DNA of 64,000 nt, taken from Takakia lepidozioides (Eukaryota > Streptophyta > Takakiopsida > Takakiales > Takakiaceae). A program made the translations under genes and the position numbers. The notes under the pieces are model-generated. The model saw only the letters and a program-made list of their open reading frames with translations, searched no databases and was not told the origin of the DNA. The stretch is taken from positions 28,846,042-28,910,041 of the forward strand of contig CM060734.1 of assembly GCA_030704615.1 (NCBI GenBank), in the 5' to 3' direction. Positions within the stretch are counted from its first letter, which is position 1. Every line of letters starts with the position of its first letter. Below, one piece after another: positions 1-10,600 of this stretch.

Positions 1-1300
1 TGGCCTCACTGGTACGTAGGTAGAATCCATCACTGAGGCTTAGTGAGGAATAATTGAGGCCACCTTGTCTAGAATAATGGTGGTCTGAGGTGATATATGC
101 GAGGTGAATTGGGCCCAGTCTCGGTCAGCTTGGGATGGTGGTCGGTGCGTGCCATTGAAAGTGTGCCCTAGGAGTACAACATCTCTGTTGAAGTCCCCGG
201 CCATTATGATGTGGTCATGTTGATGTGTGGGGTGAGTAAGTGTCGCGGATATGGTACTGAGAATTTCAGGGAGGGATGAGAGGTCCTCGGTGTGGGATAG
301 CATGTAGAGATGAATGAGTAGAATAGGGCAGAGGGCCGGGGGGTGAAGGTGTAGGATTTGGAGGTGGGAGCGAAGATGGATGGGTACGGTTATCTTAGTG
401 GTGGAGCTAGGGGAGTGGTGCGAGCGCAGGATGCCAAATGCCACCCTACCTCTTGTGGGTTTATAAGGTGCTGAGCGCCTGAGGAGGCACTGTGGCGCAG
501 TGAGTGGGTTACTATATAACAAGTAGTAGTCCGGGAGAAGTTTTTTAATGTATGAGCTATTAGAGTTACTGGTATGCAGTTTGGTTTCTTGTAGTAGGAT
601 GATGCGGGGGCGTGAGTCAGTGATGAGGTGGATGAGGCTCTATATACTGGTAGCTAGGGAGCCTACGTTCCAGGAGGTGATATTAGGGAGCTACTGCTAG
701 TGGTGGGGCAGAGAGGCTGTGAGGCGGAGTGGGTAGTGATAGGGGGGGGTGGGGTGGGTTAGGTGGCTGGGATGGGGAGAAGCTCGGAAGGGGGGTGGTG
801 GCTCTTAGAGTGGCTAAGATGATGTCTTTGGAGAGGAATGGGAATTTTTGAGTGGTTGCGGTGGCGTCCGGATCTAGAAGGGTGATGGTAGTCAGGTGGG
901 CTCCGAGGGCTTTATGAATTGTACCTGGGTGGGACTGCAGAGGATTTAGGGAGGAGTGGATGGTGTGTAGGGGGTGCGGCGGTGCTAAATAGTTATGGGG
1001 GTGCGGGGGTAGGTCTTGTAATTGTGAAAGGAAGGGATGGAGGAGGGATGAAGAGTGGGAGTGAAGAAAGCCGTTACATGTATCCGGCAAGGGAGAGATG
1101 AGTATTATGAGAGCAAATAGAAGGTGGGACTGTGGAAATGCTTGGAGGTTTTGTAGGGTTTTAGATAGCGTTGGGCAAGGATTAGTAGGGAGTCCAAAGG
1201 TTGTAACATGGGCTATTGGTGGGTGGTGTGTGGATGGGTTGTGGGGGAAGAAGGGAGCAAAGTGGTCGGTGATATGTCGATAGTTATGCATTAGTGACAT
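1..1300 (-). mobile_element. LINE fragment: proline-rich segment plus endonuclease N-terminus
   Basis: On the minus strand the translation from about 690 down to 40 reads as an apurinic-type LINE endonuclease: an early SWNVGSLA, then IILLQETKL, and later IIMAGDFNRD, the metal-binding GDFN signature. The stretch 683-1300 upstream is a proline- and histidine-rich open frame of the kind that precedes the endonuclease in these elements. There is an in-frame TAG just after SWNVGSLATSI and a TAA near position 40, so the copy is dead. It also runs off the left edge, so reverse transcriptase is not visible. It may belong to the same C-rich, RNase H-bearing LINE family seen at 2590-3303 and 7100-21930, but that link is inferred from composition and architecture. 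Confidence 0.7.
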
Positions 1301-1711
1301 GGTGTTCGGCTGGAAGTATAATGCATATCTGTATTGTGCATCGATGGGGGACTCGCTGATGATTTCGTCGAGGGTAGAAGGTCCGGGATTTGGATGTATG
1401 TCCCCACAGCGGAGAAGTAGGAGGGTCAGGCAGATGTCCGTGTATAGGTTGTTTGGTTTGGGGGGTGATGATAAAAGTGTTTTGACTTATCTAGGAGATA
1501 TTAACACTCGTACACAAAGAGCTCGCGATCGTGCAGGCTCAACTCAAGAGAGATGAGCCGCACGACCGACGAGAGTAAAGATAAGATCTTCTAGATATCA
1601 AGTTTAGATCTTGACACCTGATTTAGCACTTGAACTAATTTCAAGTGTTAAATACAAATAACTAGATTTATTCTAGTTAGGTTCACACTATGTTTAATTT
1701 AACTTGACATT
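1301..1711. other. Unassigned AT-rich spacer with small inverted repeats
   Basis: No gene is visible. The stretch holds several short hairpins, for example an ACTTGA/TCAAGT pair near 1630-1650 and AACTAG/CTAGTT near 1660-1680. It directly abuts the LTR of the gypsy element. Confidence 0.4.
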
Positions 1712-1796
1712 TGTCGTGCGCATACATATCGCTACACAACTATATTGTTGTCCAAACCACACCACACATATATGCACAACAAAGTAGTCTGCCACA
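1712..1796 (-). repeat. 85-bp LTR (3' LTR of the gypsy element)
   Basis: Read on the minus strand, this segment begins TGTGGCAGAC and ends GCACGACA, with the TG...CA ends of an LTR. It is preceded on that strand by a purine-rich AGAGGGGCGAT that could be the polypurine tract. A near-identical 85-bp copy stands alone at 23501-23585. The length is very short for a Ty3/gypsy LTR, so the true LTR could be longer with only this part shared. Confidence 0.6.
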
Positions 1797-2063
1797 ATCG
1801 CCCCTCTAGCTGGTGGTTTGGTCCCTCTAACTCCAGATAGCTACAAGATGTAATAATAGTCATAGCCTCGCAGCTAAGTCCCCTACCACTGTCTCTATTG
1901 TGCCCAAACTCGATAGATCAAGAGGCCGGGTACAAGAGTAGCCCCATCGTTAGTCGCCGTCTTGCAATCTGTGAACTTGAGCCAGAGATCTCGTGTATTG
2001 GTCTCCTAGTAGCTTGGCCTTGTGGTTATTGTTAGCCTCCCATGGTTGTATCCATTACCACTA

Positions 2064-2348
2064 TTAAATGCAGCGTGGACACAACCAATCCCCATCATGA
2101 ACTATCTCAAGAGGTGGCGTCAAGCATCCCATGTGCCAACCTCTTGAGCATCGATCACACACCAACATGATGGTTGCCCCTCTGGCAGACCCACACAACA
2201 TGCACCACAAACCTGTAGGTATCACTGCCAAGTTTGGGTCAATTCTGCCATCGATATTTGGAATGTGACATGGCGCACAATTACGCACATGGTCCTTCCA
2301 AGTCATGCCATCCCGACTCTCCAAGGTCATGACTCCTAAGGGCAACAC
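2064..2348 (-). pseudogene. PHD zinc finger at the end of the gypsy polyprotein
   Basis: The translation holds a complete C4-H-C3 PHD finger: CMLC, then VCDRC, then WHMGC, and finally WLCPRC. An upstream CAPCHIPNIDG segment holds two more cysteines. PHD fingers usually read histone H3 tails. At the end of an integrase such a module could target insertion to particular chromatin, as chromodomains do in chromoviruses; that role is inferred. It follows the GPY/F-like segment but is in a different frame from it, so the polyprotein is broken here. Confidence 0.75.
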
Positions 2349-2640
2349 CTCTCAAAATAATACGTCACATCCAGGGTCATCGGAGCAGTCTGCTGCAGAT
2401 AAACATAGTCACCAGGGTGAAATCTCCGAACCCCTGGACGATAGCCCCCACCACTTATGATAGCATACCTCAATGTATCATGATGTTGGGCAATGACAAA
2501 GTTCTCGAAAGCCATGGGCATGATTATCTTGAACAACTTCGCGCGCTGATCACAGACACATGCCCACACGTCTAGATCGTCAAGGGTGAGGACTGGAGCA
2601 ACCTCTCTACGAATGGCCCCACTCTAACCCTAATCCTGTT
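2336..2640 (-). pseudogene. Integrase C-terminal (GPY/F-like) fragment
   Basis: This is a minus-strand frame with YRPGVRRFHPGDYVYLQ, which matches the 'F.GDYVYL' core of the C-terminal beta-barrel region of Ty3/gypsy integrases. It ends at an in-frame TAG. The catalytic DDE core that should precede it is missing. Confidence 0.6.
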
Positions 2641-3303
2641 AGTCCACAACGCTTCCCACACCCATATACCTATAGACTTCTCTACCCACCTTAAACTGTT
2701 ACTGTCCGACACTCACAACATGACTATCACATCCTTTCCAACGCCACCTTTACATGCTCCATCTCGATCCCCTTACAGACCAAAAACAAACAAACCATGG
2801 ATTCCGACCCCTCCCCGTCCCATCCCGTTTCTCAATATCACCCATGTTGGAGCACCTCCAATTCATCTAGGCCCTACCTCTTTAAAATACCCCTCAGCAC
2901 ATGCACACTACACAGATGGCTCCCAAGCTGGCTCCTGCGCCGGATATGGAGTCTACCACACGGCCACTAACACTAGTACAGCCCACCGACTTCCGGGCCC
3001 CGCAACCATACTATGTGCCGAACTTATGGCTGTCTACGAAGCCCTCTCACAGCTACACGCATTCCCCTCACCATACTACATTTTTACAGACAGCTTAACT
3101 TCGCTCTTTCTCCTGCGAAACCACATAGCCAGCCCATCCTCCCACCATCACTACCTAGATCGTGATCTTATCTCAGCAATCCTCACTTTAGCCATCTCAA
3201 TCAACCAACCTATTCAATTTCTTAAAGTACGCTCACATACTGGAATCAACGGGAACGAGGAGGCTGACCTCCTTGCCACGCCACCAGTACTGCCCCTACA
3301 GTA
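2590..3303 (+). mobile_element. LINE ORF2 C-terminus with RNase H domain
   Basis: This plus-strand open frame encodes a full RNase H1-type domain with all expected acidic positions: YTDGS (first Asp), CAELMAVYEAL (Glu), FTDSL (second Asp) and HTGINGNEEAD (His and last Asp). The N-terminal 60 residues are proline-rich linker. It is a 5'-truncated 3' end of an RNase H-bearing LINE, lying on the opposite strand to the surrounding gypsy element, where it replaces the integrase core. The frame closes at TAA 3302-3304. I could not identify a clear target-site duplication, so simple insertion and a more complex rearrangement both remain possible. Confidence 0.8.
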
Positions 3304-3540
3304 AACAGTGAGTGCGTCGTACCCCAAAATGTCTCAATTCCTCATGGGCATGCTGCACTAACTGTGCCCGCTGTGTTGGGTGAGGCACAATTCTCACTCG
3401 ACCATCTTTCCACACTCGGAGCAGGTGTGTCCCCTCCCACTTGAACCTCTTGGCTCATTGCAGGATCCGATCCCTCTCCTTGGCAGTCACAGTGGCTGCC
3501 GTTTCTCCAGTGCGGAGATAGTCCAACACAGCTGAATCCT
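3304..3540 (-). pseudogene. Integrase N-terminal zinc-finger region
   Basis: The minus-strand translation contains HPTQRAQLVQHAHEELRHFG, the histidine half of the HHCC finger that opens Ty3/gypsy integrases, preceded by the usual linker (LLRVWKDGRVRIV). The cysteine half is cut off by the LINE fragment at 2590-3303. An in-frame TGA at 3455-3457 falls where the family usually has tryptophan (before AKRFKW). Confidence 0.6.
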
Positions 3541-4364
3541 CGTGTATATCTCTGGCGCCACCTTGCTCATCGCTGGCCTCAGGGTCTTTAGACACTCAGT
3601 CTACAGTCATCCATGTTGTAGGTCCAACATAGCCTTCCACTGCCAAGATACACAGAAATACAGATGTGTGTCATCCGGGCACCATCTCCTCGTCCGTCTC
3701 ACCATGCCACCGATTAGCGCCAGTGTTATCCTCCTGGCTCGTGCATGGATTGTGACTCAACCCATTCGCATCCCAATTGACTAGATCGGGTCGATGTACC
3801 ATTAGAAAGTCATACTCCTGGAGTATGAGTGCCCTCTGTGCAAAGCTTTCCCGTAAGCTTGTCTGACTCCATCAACCGCTTGAGTGGTTGGTGATCCGTG
3901 ACAAGGGTGAAGAGGTTGTCGTATAGATAGCACCTAAAGTGTGTCATTGCCCACACTGCAGCTAAGTACTCTCCCTCATAGGAGCTGTACTTTGTCTCTG
4001 CAGCATTGTTCGAGCGGCTAAGCAGAGGCCACTACAAACTTTCTCCCTTTATGTCATCCACATGTGTGAGCACTGCTCCAAACCCCAGCATGCTTCAATC
4101 CGTATGTAACTGAAAGGGACGCCCCCTGATAGGTCGTCTCAGGATGGGCGCCGAGGTCAACCTCGCCTTGAGCTCCTGAAAATCTCATTCTTGCTCATCT
4201 TCCCACTGCCACTCCTGGTCCACCTCGGTCAGCTTGGTTAGAGCCTTTGCAATGGCACTAAATCCCTTGACAAACCGTCGATAATAGTTTGCTAAACCCA
4301 TGAAAGCCCAAACTTGGCGCACATCCGTGGGGCATGGAATTTGCGCAATGGCCTCTACCTTAGT
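3541..4364 (-). pseudogene. Gypsy RNase H domain, decayed
   Basis: Minus-strand segments read MGLANYYRRFVKGFS (the connection after reverse transcriptase), FQELKARLTSAPIL, then LHTD*SMLGFGAVL and AAETKYSSYEGEYLAAVWAM followed by LVTDHQPLKRLM. These are the RNase H strands of Ty3/gypsy elements. Stops at 4185-4187 and 4095-4097 are TGA codons where the family normally has TGG. At least one frameshift separates the blocks. Confidence 0.7.
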
Positions 4365-4970
4365 CTACTGTACCCCCAATCCTCCAGGATATATCATGTG
4401 ACCCATATATTCAATCTGGTTATGGAAAAACTTGCATTTCCCCAGATGTAACTTCCATCCGTGTGCTCTCAAGCGCTCAAATACCACTTGAAGGTGTCTC
4501 TCATGCTCCTCCACCGTAGCACTGAAAATGATGATGTCATCTATGTAGCACCGAACAAATTCCACCCCTGCCAGAATCCTGTCCATGACTCTCTAGAATT
4601 CTGCAGGAGCATTCTTGAATGGTAAAAATCGCCACTGATATAGACAATAATTGTTGTGCTCATTGATCCCCCAGAGTGTCATGTTTTGTTTGTCCGCCCC
4701 CTTGATCGCGGGCAACTGGTGATATCCGGATCGTAAAACCTTGGCATGCCCAATGGCATCAAAGATCTCATCCAACATTGGCATGGCATATCTATCGGAC
4801 TTGGTCTGACAATTTACAGGTCGATAATCCCCGCACATACGTCTCTCCGTCCAATTGTCATAGACATCCTTCTTGGCTAGCATCACTGTGGCTGAAGCAT
4901 ACTCTCCACCAGATAACTCCAAACCAGTCTCCCAGAGGTCATGAGTCCTCATCTGAATCAAGGACCTCTC
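4365..4970 (-). pseudogene. Gypsy reverse transcriptase, broken by stop and frameshift
   Basis: Two minus-strand blocks form one reverse transcriptase. The first has RRMCGDYRPVN, a SGYHQ block and FLPFKNAPAEF. The second has YIDDIIIFS, the catalytic YxDD box, followed by HGWKLHLGKCKFF and the thumb. An in-frame TAG lies between PAEF and RVMD, where glutamine is usual. The first block also opens with a frameshift around 4965-4985. The sequence is clearly Ty3/gypsy rather than copia, but not functional. Confidence 0.85.
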
Positions 4971-4999
4971 TCATTGTATCTATAGGGTCTCCAAAAGAT

Positions 5000-5238
5000 T
5001 GGCTTGTCAGTGACCAACTCAATGCGAATTTCTTGACCATTTAATGCTTCCAAGTCCTTCAAATTGAAGACAAAGCATTCTTGTAAGCCCTCAAGAGCCG
5101 TCGTATACATCGTCTCTCTCCTCCGGTGACTATGGGTCCAACATCAAGCTCCCAGTTGTCCTCCGTGAATGCAACTTTGAGTCCAGCAGGCTTAGAGGTA
5201 GAAGACGCGTCCCGTGGTTGCTATCCTGCAACCTCTTG
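5000..5238 (-). pseudogene. Gypsy protease-RT linker fragment
   Basis: Minus-strand blocks read FNLKDLEALNGQEIRIELV and FWRPYRYNERG, the entry to reverse transcriptase in this gypsy lineage. The frame continues, across the site where element A inserted, into sequence at 6918-7064. Confidence 0.6.
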
Positions 5239-5247
5239 AGCAGTCCC
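5239..5247. repeat. Target-site duplication, left of element A (AGCAGTCCC)
   Basis: AGCAGTCCC here is repeated exactly at 6909-6917, on the far side of element A. Nine bases is the usual MULE duplication length. Confidence 0.75.
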
Positions 5248-5559
5248 GAGGGTAGCTACCGTGTGAGTAACTCATGTGAGCCTGCTCACGCTTTAAGTGG
5301 TAAACGTGAGCAGAATCCCTTAAGCGTGAGCAGATTAGTGAATGAGAGCCTACAACCGAGGGAAGAAGATGGCCTATTGCCGTGGACAAAAACTACACTA
5401 CACGGACGCAATCTCCACCCCATCCGACGGAAGAATCCTTGCTGGGTGACGACCATATGGTACGAATGTGCGATTAAAAGCTGCCGGATAAATGGTTTTG
5501 AGATGAATGAAAAAAGGAATGGATGAATGTTAAATGACTTTTGGATGAAAAATGAGCGA

Positions 5560-5815
5560 CATGAATGAACCATGGTGCATGTGCAGGTGCTCGGGATTAA
5601 AGTGTCGTCAACGACATCTTAATTCCCAATACAAGTTGGCACATGACAACTTACGGAAAAACCAAAATCCCCGGAAAAATTCTCCCAAAAACATTAACCA
5701 AAAAACTTTCAAGGCGAAGAAGCCTTGGCGGTAAGGCAGTGTGTGTGCAGGTGGTGGGGATTAAGGTGTCGTCAACGCCATCTTAATTCCCAGCAAGTTT
5801 TCCAAAAAAAAAACC

Positions 5816-5858
<43 letters not shown>

Positions 5859-6415
5859 CCCCCCGCCCCCCCCAATGTGCCAGATTAAGGTGTCATCAAC
5901 GACATCTTAATTCCCAGTACGAGTTGGCACATGACAATTCATGGAAAAACCAAAAACCCCAAAAAAATTCACCCAAAACATTTCAACCAAAAAAAATCTG
6001 ATGGCGAACAGCCTTGGCGGTACGGCGGTGTGTGTGCAGGTGCTGGGGATTAAGGTGTCATCAACGACATCTTAATTCCCAGTACGAGTTGGCACATGAC
6101 AATTCATGGAAAAACCAAAAACCCCAAAAAAATTCATCCAAAAAATTTCAACCCAAAAAAATATGATGGCGAACAAGCCTTGGCGGTGAGGCGGTGTGTG
6201 TGCAGGTGATGGGGGTTAAGGTGTCGTCAACGACATCTTAATTCCCAGTACGAGTTGGCATATGACAATTCATGGAAAAACCAAAAACCCCAAAAAAATT
6301 CACCCAAAAAACTTCAACCCAAAAAAATCTGATGGCAAACAAGCCTTGGTGGTAAGGCGGTGTGTGTGTAGGTGGTGGGGATTAAGGTGTCGTCAACGAC
6401 ATCTTAATTCCCAGT
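5560..6415. repeat. Tandem array, about six units of roughly 160 bp, each with a 28-bp palindrome
   Basis: Each unit has 'ggtgtgtgtgcaggtg', then the palindrome core AAGGTGTCGTCAACGACATC flanked by ATT/TTAAT, then 'cccagtacgagttggcac' and an A-rich 'ccaaaaaccccaaaaaa' stretch. Palindrome copies lie near 5596, 5760, 5884, 6049, 6215 and 6381. The third unit is shortened and preceded by a T42 run and a C-rich run (5817-5874). In several copies the 13-bp arms differ at only one position. Confidence 0.8.
5817..5874. repeat. Homopolymer T42 followed by C-rich run
   Basis: Forty-two consecutive T are followed by C6-G-C9. The lengths may be unreliable in the assembly. Confidence 0.8.
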
Positions 6416-6908
6416 ATGTGTTTTGAAATGTTTATTTATAAAGCACGAGTTCACCTCTCTGCCTTCTTCAGATTTGGGTGTGAGCCTCTTTCTCAACCTT
6501 GGATACCTGGAAAAATGACAAGTAACCCCTCCTCAATCCACAAAGCAATGTGGATTCATTGTTGGCAATATACACTGCACTTTCACAAATTGATTTGCAA
6601 ACAAGACTAGCATGGTTTAAAGGATTTCGGAGTTTGGGGGATTTGGGAGCTACTACTACAAAACAACTTTGTATTATTTCATTCATCCATGTCTCATTCA
6701 TCATACAGACATTCATCCGCCATTCATCCCTCATTCATCCCAGCAGCATCCATAACCGAGCTTGTAATACTAGCCACTCTGCGCAGTAATAGGTCTTCTA
6801 AGTCGAGTAGGCGCCCGCGGTTATAGGTGGGCAAATCCTGCAGCGTGAGCAAATTTCTGCTCACGGATTTTTCTGCTCGCGGGATCTGGTCACAGAATAA
6901 CATCCCAC

Positions 6909-6917
6909 AGCAGTCCC
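6909..6917. repeat. Target-site duplication, right of element A (AGCAGTCCC)
   Basis: Identical to 5239-5247. Confidence 0.75.
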
Positions 6918-7064
6918 TGCCTGCTCAGTTAGTGACAAGGCCTCATCCTGCCCTATCATCCCTTCCTTGAGGACTTCCTCAGCCCGAGAAAAATCCCCAA
7001 CCTCATCCATCACCCTAGCCGCCTTGGCTGCTAACTCCCTTTGAACCTCGAGCACCTCCCACAT
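6918..7064 (-). pseudogene. Gypsy gag/pol upstream fragment
   Basis: A minus-strand open frame encodes a charged helical segment (MWEVLEVQRELAAKAARVMD, then EEVLKEGM). If element A and one AGCAGTCCC copy are removed, the frame continues into the segment at 5238-5000. That is the evidence that both belong to the same gypsy copy. Confidence 0.55.
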
Positions 7065-7090
7065 GTGTCATGGATGTCTGCACCACAAAC

Positions 7091-8637
7091 TATGATCAAA
7101 TAGACCAGCTCCTGGGGGAAGGCGGGCTCCGCCTTCCCGCCGCCAGTCTCTGCTAAATATCTTAGTCATGACTAAATCCATAGGGTTTCACCATTTTTCT
7201 ACTTTCCTCAAGGGCGTTACCTCTCTTTGCAGCGGATCCACTAACTTACCCCTAGCTAAGTGTTTAGCACCGTCCAGCGGCCCTTAGCTCTGCCCTGCAG
7301 CCTCGCAACACCCCGGCTTCGCTCTACCTCGTTCATAAGACTCGCATCTTCTCTACGCGTCTTTTAAGCTATCTCTTGCTAATCTTTTTAGCGATCTATG
7401 GGCGAATATGTCTGCGACCGCTTGTTACCTCCTCTCTCGCCGGGCCCGCTGCATCCAGCCTCAGGATGCTCATTCCACCCGTCAATTCAAAGCTCACTAC
7501 ACCAGCACCTTCGAAGGCCACCTGACGGTGTATACGCTTATCCATGTTATGTTTACTTTCTCGATTCTTACTCTGGCGTTTTCAAGTTCCTCTTTTTGGC
7601 GTTGGAAGGTCTACCACCCACCTCCTCTCTATCAGCTATGGAATGGTTACTCTACAGTTATGTCTACAGCGGCGCTCCACTCTACTTTGGGCGGACGGAT
7701 TCTTCCCCACCCCCCATCCGGTGCACAAACCGAGCATTCCCGTACGGTGCACAACTTTCAAGCAATGGCGTCTCCGACCTGGCGAATCTTATATACTACA
7801 GTATGCCCACGGGGAGGGCAGCTGCCTATCTTGTGGCATGAAGGCAAGCCTCATCATTTGGTCCCCAAAGTCCCAGCCAGTCCGCCGGCTCCGGCAACCA
7901 GCAACTCGATGTCTACTCCCCATCAGGAAGCATACTTATCCCTCACTCATAATTTATACCTCTCCTTCCTTTATTACAATCGTTTCCACACTTCCTACTT
8001 TGCGTTCTCTTCAATTCATGCCCTACAGTGCCCACACATATCACCACTAAAAGATTCTACTAAGTACTCAAGCGCTTGATCCTATTTGCCTGACTCACCC
8101 TCAAAATCCGCCCAACACCTCAGATCTTTTGCTCAAAACCCCCCCCATATATAGGTCCCAGCCATCGTCCAAGACCTTCTGCCCTACCATAACCCACCCC
8201 ACTCCCACTGCAGATCCCCACACCACCTATTTCACACGCTACTGCTGCACACTGAACCTTCTCAGCATGCCTAAGCTCTCGATACCAGTGTTGCTTCCCT
8301 ATTGGCACCTTGTTACACTGCCCGCCGACTCTGCTCCTGCCCGCCGACTCTGCAAACTGCACCCACGACCACAGTATTCTATTAAATAAGTCCCTCAATT
8401 GCCACATTTCCTATACTCTCTCCCTCCCACAGTTGCACTACCCTGCCCTGCTTGATTACACAGCCACTCTGGCACCTCCCCCATCTCCTTTATACTACAC
8501 CTCTCCCTCAATTCGCCCCAATACCAGTTCACTTCCCCTGTCCAGCTTCTGAGTACCATCCACTCCCCCATCTCAGCCCTGCCAGTTCTCGCCCTCTGCC
8601 GAGCCATCCATCCTCACCAGCCTGGTGCTCCATCATC

Positions 8638-8670
<33 letters not shown>

Positions 8671-10176
8671 ACTTTCCCACAGCATCAGAACTCTGGCATG
8701 CATCAGCCTCTACCCCTGGCCTTTTCGTACCCCACAGTTCATTACCTCCCAGACATGCCACCCCCCCTTACTCTTTACAATACCATCATAAAACAACCTA
8801 CCAATACCAGCCTATCTCTCCTCTCCCTCTCCTGCCAATGTGCCTGATCCCTCCCTTCCCCCTTGTCACCTGGCCCCACAACTCTACCTTTGATCTATGG
8901 CCTGCTCCTGCTCACCACACTTGGTTCCCCAATTTATATTCTGCTGGCTTTTTCTCCCAGTATGTGTCCTTTACTCTCTTCCCAATTTCATGTTGCCTAC
9001 TTTGCATATTCCCATAATAGGCCTTACAGTGCCCTCACTGTATGCCCCATGTTCTAACTCCCCTCTCTCTTTTACAGGATGCGTACCAAATCTCCACTCC
9101 ACACATTACATATGTCCCACATATGTTCATGTTCTTCATAGTCAGCACCACCTCTTTTTACAACTTGGTGAGCCCTTTGGCTTAAGGGAAGATCTCTCTC
9201 TTCCCCTGATTCACTTGCCTACTCTAACAATTCTCTCTCCCAGGCTTGCCCACTATCACCACCTGCTCAACCCTGTCACATCGAATCAGTATTGCCTCGT
9301 ATTCATACCCAGGAGCCCAAAGATGCCCCAGCTATCTCACCCTCTCTTGCTGCCAAAGCATTCTGCTATTCCACCTTACCCCACTGCCCCAAAACACTGC
9401 CATTGGCATCCCCTATGGCCTCAGCTCAATCCACGGCTCCTTCACTCTATGTACTCAGCCAGTAACCTCCCTTACCCATTCCACCCAACCCCCCCCCCCC
9501 CCAGGTGAGTGCCACGGCCTGTCTCTTCTCACCCCCCCTGCCCATCTGTTGCCCCAACCTCAGGTCCCCTTCTTCCTACCATGCTTTCCAGCTTCCCTTC
9601 AGCAACTATCTATCCAACGCAACACCCACCCAGCTACCCACAAGCCAGCTAACCTTAATCCTGTCTGCCTAGACTCCACTAGACCCCTTTTGAGCAGCCC
9701 CTCTTCCAAGTCTACTCCCTGCCCCCCCCCCCCCCCCCCCCTGGGGCTGCCACATTCATGATAGCCACCACCCTAACAGTCTACCCCCCTCTTTACAATC
9801 TTGCCACAATGCCCGTACCCCTCTCTCAGCACATATAATATGATCTCACTCTACACTACATCTCGTTCTAACCCTCACTTCCTGATTGCAGGCTATCTAT
9901 ACAACATTTACCGCACAACACACCCACACTTCCCCCTATGGGGCTCTCTCACACAATGGTCCTCTATATTCCACTCAATCAGTTAAATATGCCCCTTTTT
10001 GTCTCAACCCACCCTCTCTGCTCTCAGCACACTGCCCATCTCCCTCTTTTTCACAGCTCCCAACGTTGGCTTCTCTCTACGTATGTCTCTTTCCAAACTT
10101 AGTAGTACCCAGAAGAGTACAGGCAGTATCCAAAAGCACCATCGTCCCCTCTCTACTATAGTCACCCGCAGCAAAC
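7091..10176 (+). mobile_element. C-rich 5' region and ORF1 start of a LINE, left half
   Basis: The plus strand is strongly depleted in G and rich in C and T for about 3 kb, with runs C30 (8639-8668), C16 near 9488 and C20 near 9722. Long open frames in two or three frames at once are a consequence of this composition and are not separate genes. The last part (about 9999-10176, ending TRSKRAS) is open and runs, after removal of element B and one target duplication, straight into the ORF1 frame at 20305. I take the whole as the 5' part of a LINE in which MULE-like element B landed. Its left edge near 7090 is where gypsy homology stops. Confidence 0.5.
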
Positions 10177-10185
10177 GAGCTAGCT
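10177..10185. repeat. Target-site duplication, left of element B (GAGCTAGCT)
   Basis: GAGCTAGCT is repeated exactly at 20296-20304. The two following bases (CA) also match, because the element itself starts with CA. Confidence 0.75.
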
Positions 10186-10340
10186 CAGGGATGCCTCGGC
10201 GTGAGCGCAGCAGCGCTCACGCCACGTCACCTTGAGCGAATGCCACGTCACCGGGCTCACTCCACGTCATCGAGCTTAAATGCCATGTCAACGCACGCCA
10301 AGTAAGAAGCAAAGTGTATTTCCGCGGAAGAGCACCTTCA
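10186..10340. repeat. Left terminal region of element B
   Basis: It holds GGCGTGAGC, GCTCACGCCACGTCACC, two further CCACGTCA/TCCACGTCA copies and CCGCGGAA/AACCGCGG. The mirror set is at 20140-20295. Confidence 0.65.
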
Positions 10341-10399
10341 ACCGCGGAAACAAGTTGGACGAAATAATAAAAGGACGTGGTCATTCCCACCTGAAAGCA

Positions 10400-10600
10400 A
10401 CAGATAAATGCAGGATGGATGAATGTAGAGTGGATGAGAAATAGATAGATGTGTTGGAACAATGCAAGCAGATGGATGAATGTGGGATGGATGTTGAATA
10501 ATGGAAAACATTCTTGAATGGAGGATGCACGAATACACAGTAGATGAATGCACAATGGATATGACATGAGTGTGAGGGGTTTGTGGGATGGATTCATGAA
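10400..10600. repeat. Subterminal GGATGAATG-type repeats of element B
   Basis: Repeated 'ggatggatgaatg', 'gtggatgag' and 'gatgaatg' units run across about 200 bp. The same motif is subterminal in element A (both ends) and at the right end of element C (as CATTCATCC). No matching block is seen inside the right end of B. Confidence 0.6.

Larger units (their letters stand above)
5248..6908. mobile_element. Element A: non-autonomous MULE-like element
   Basis: This 1661-bp element is flanked by a perfect 9-bp direct repeat. The ends are imperfect inverted repeats: the left starts GAGGGTAGCT and the right, reverse-complemented, starts GTGGGATGTT; both reach GTGTGA/CTGTGA and then repeated CGTGAGCAG motifs. 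Further in lies a second inverted block (CCTACAACCGAGGG on the left, CGCGGTTATAGG on the right) and subterminal GGATGAATG-type repeats (5490-5545) mirrored by CATTCATCC (6680-6740). No coding gene is present. The core is a tandem array with a palindrome in each unit. It sits inside the gypsy element, whose reading frame resumes on either side. Confidence 0.75.
1712..7090 (-). mobile_element. Decayed Ty3/gypsy retrotransposon with C-terminal PHD finger
   Basis: On the minus strand, reading right to left, the order is: a gag/protease-side fragment (7064-6918 joined to 5238-5000), reverse transcriptase (4970-4365), RNase H (4364-3700), integrase zinc-finger region (3540-3304), integrase C-terminal GPY/F-like part (2640-2336), PHD finger (2348-2064) and the 3' LTR (1796-1712). 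The reverse transcriptase-RNase H-integrase order identifies Ty3/gypsy. The integrase catalytic core is absent, and a LINE RNase H fragment sits exactly there. MULE-like element A interrupts the gag/pol side. Stops and frameshifts are numerous. No 5' LTR or primer-binding site is visible; homology ends near 7090, where the C-rich LINE begins. Confidence 0.8.

Noticed and set aside
2625-2650. Telomere-like CTAACCCTAATCC, and CCCTAACACC near 61912
   Set aside because: Single degenerate occurrences, not an array.
7398-9761. Several overlapping open frames of 130-220 codons on the plus strand
   Set aside because: They overlap in two or three frames at once in G-poor sequence, where stop codons are rare by composition, and none shows a domain.
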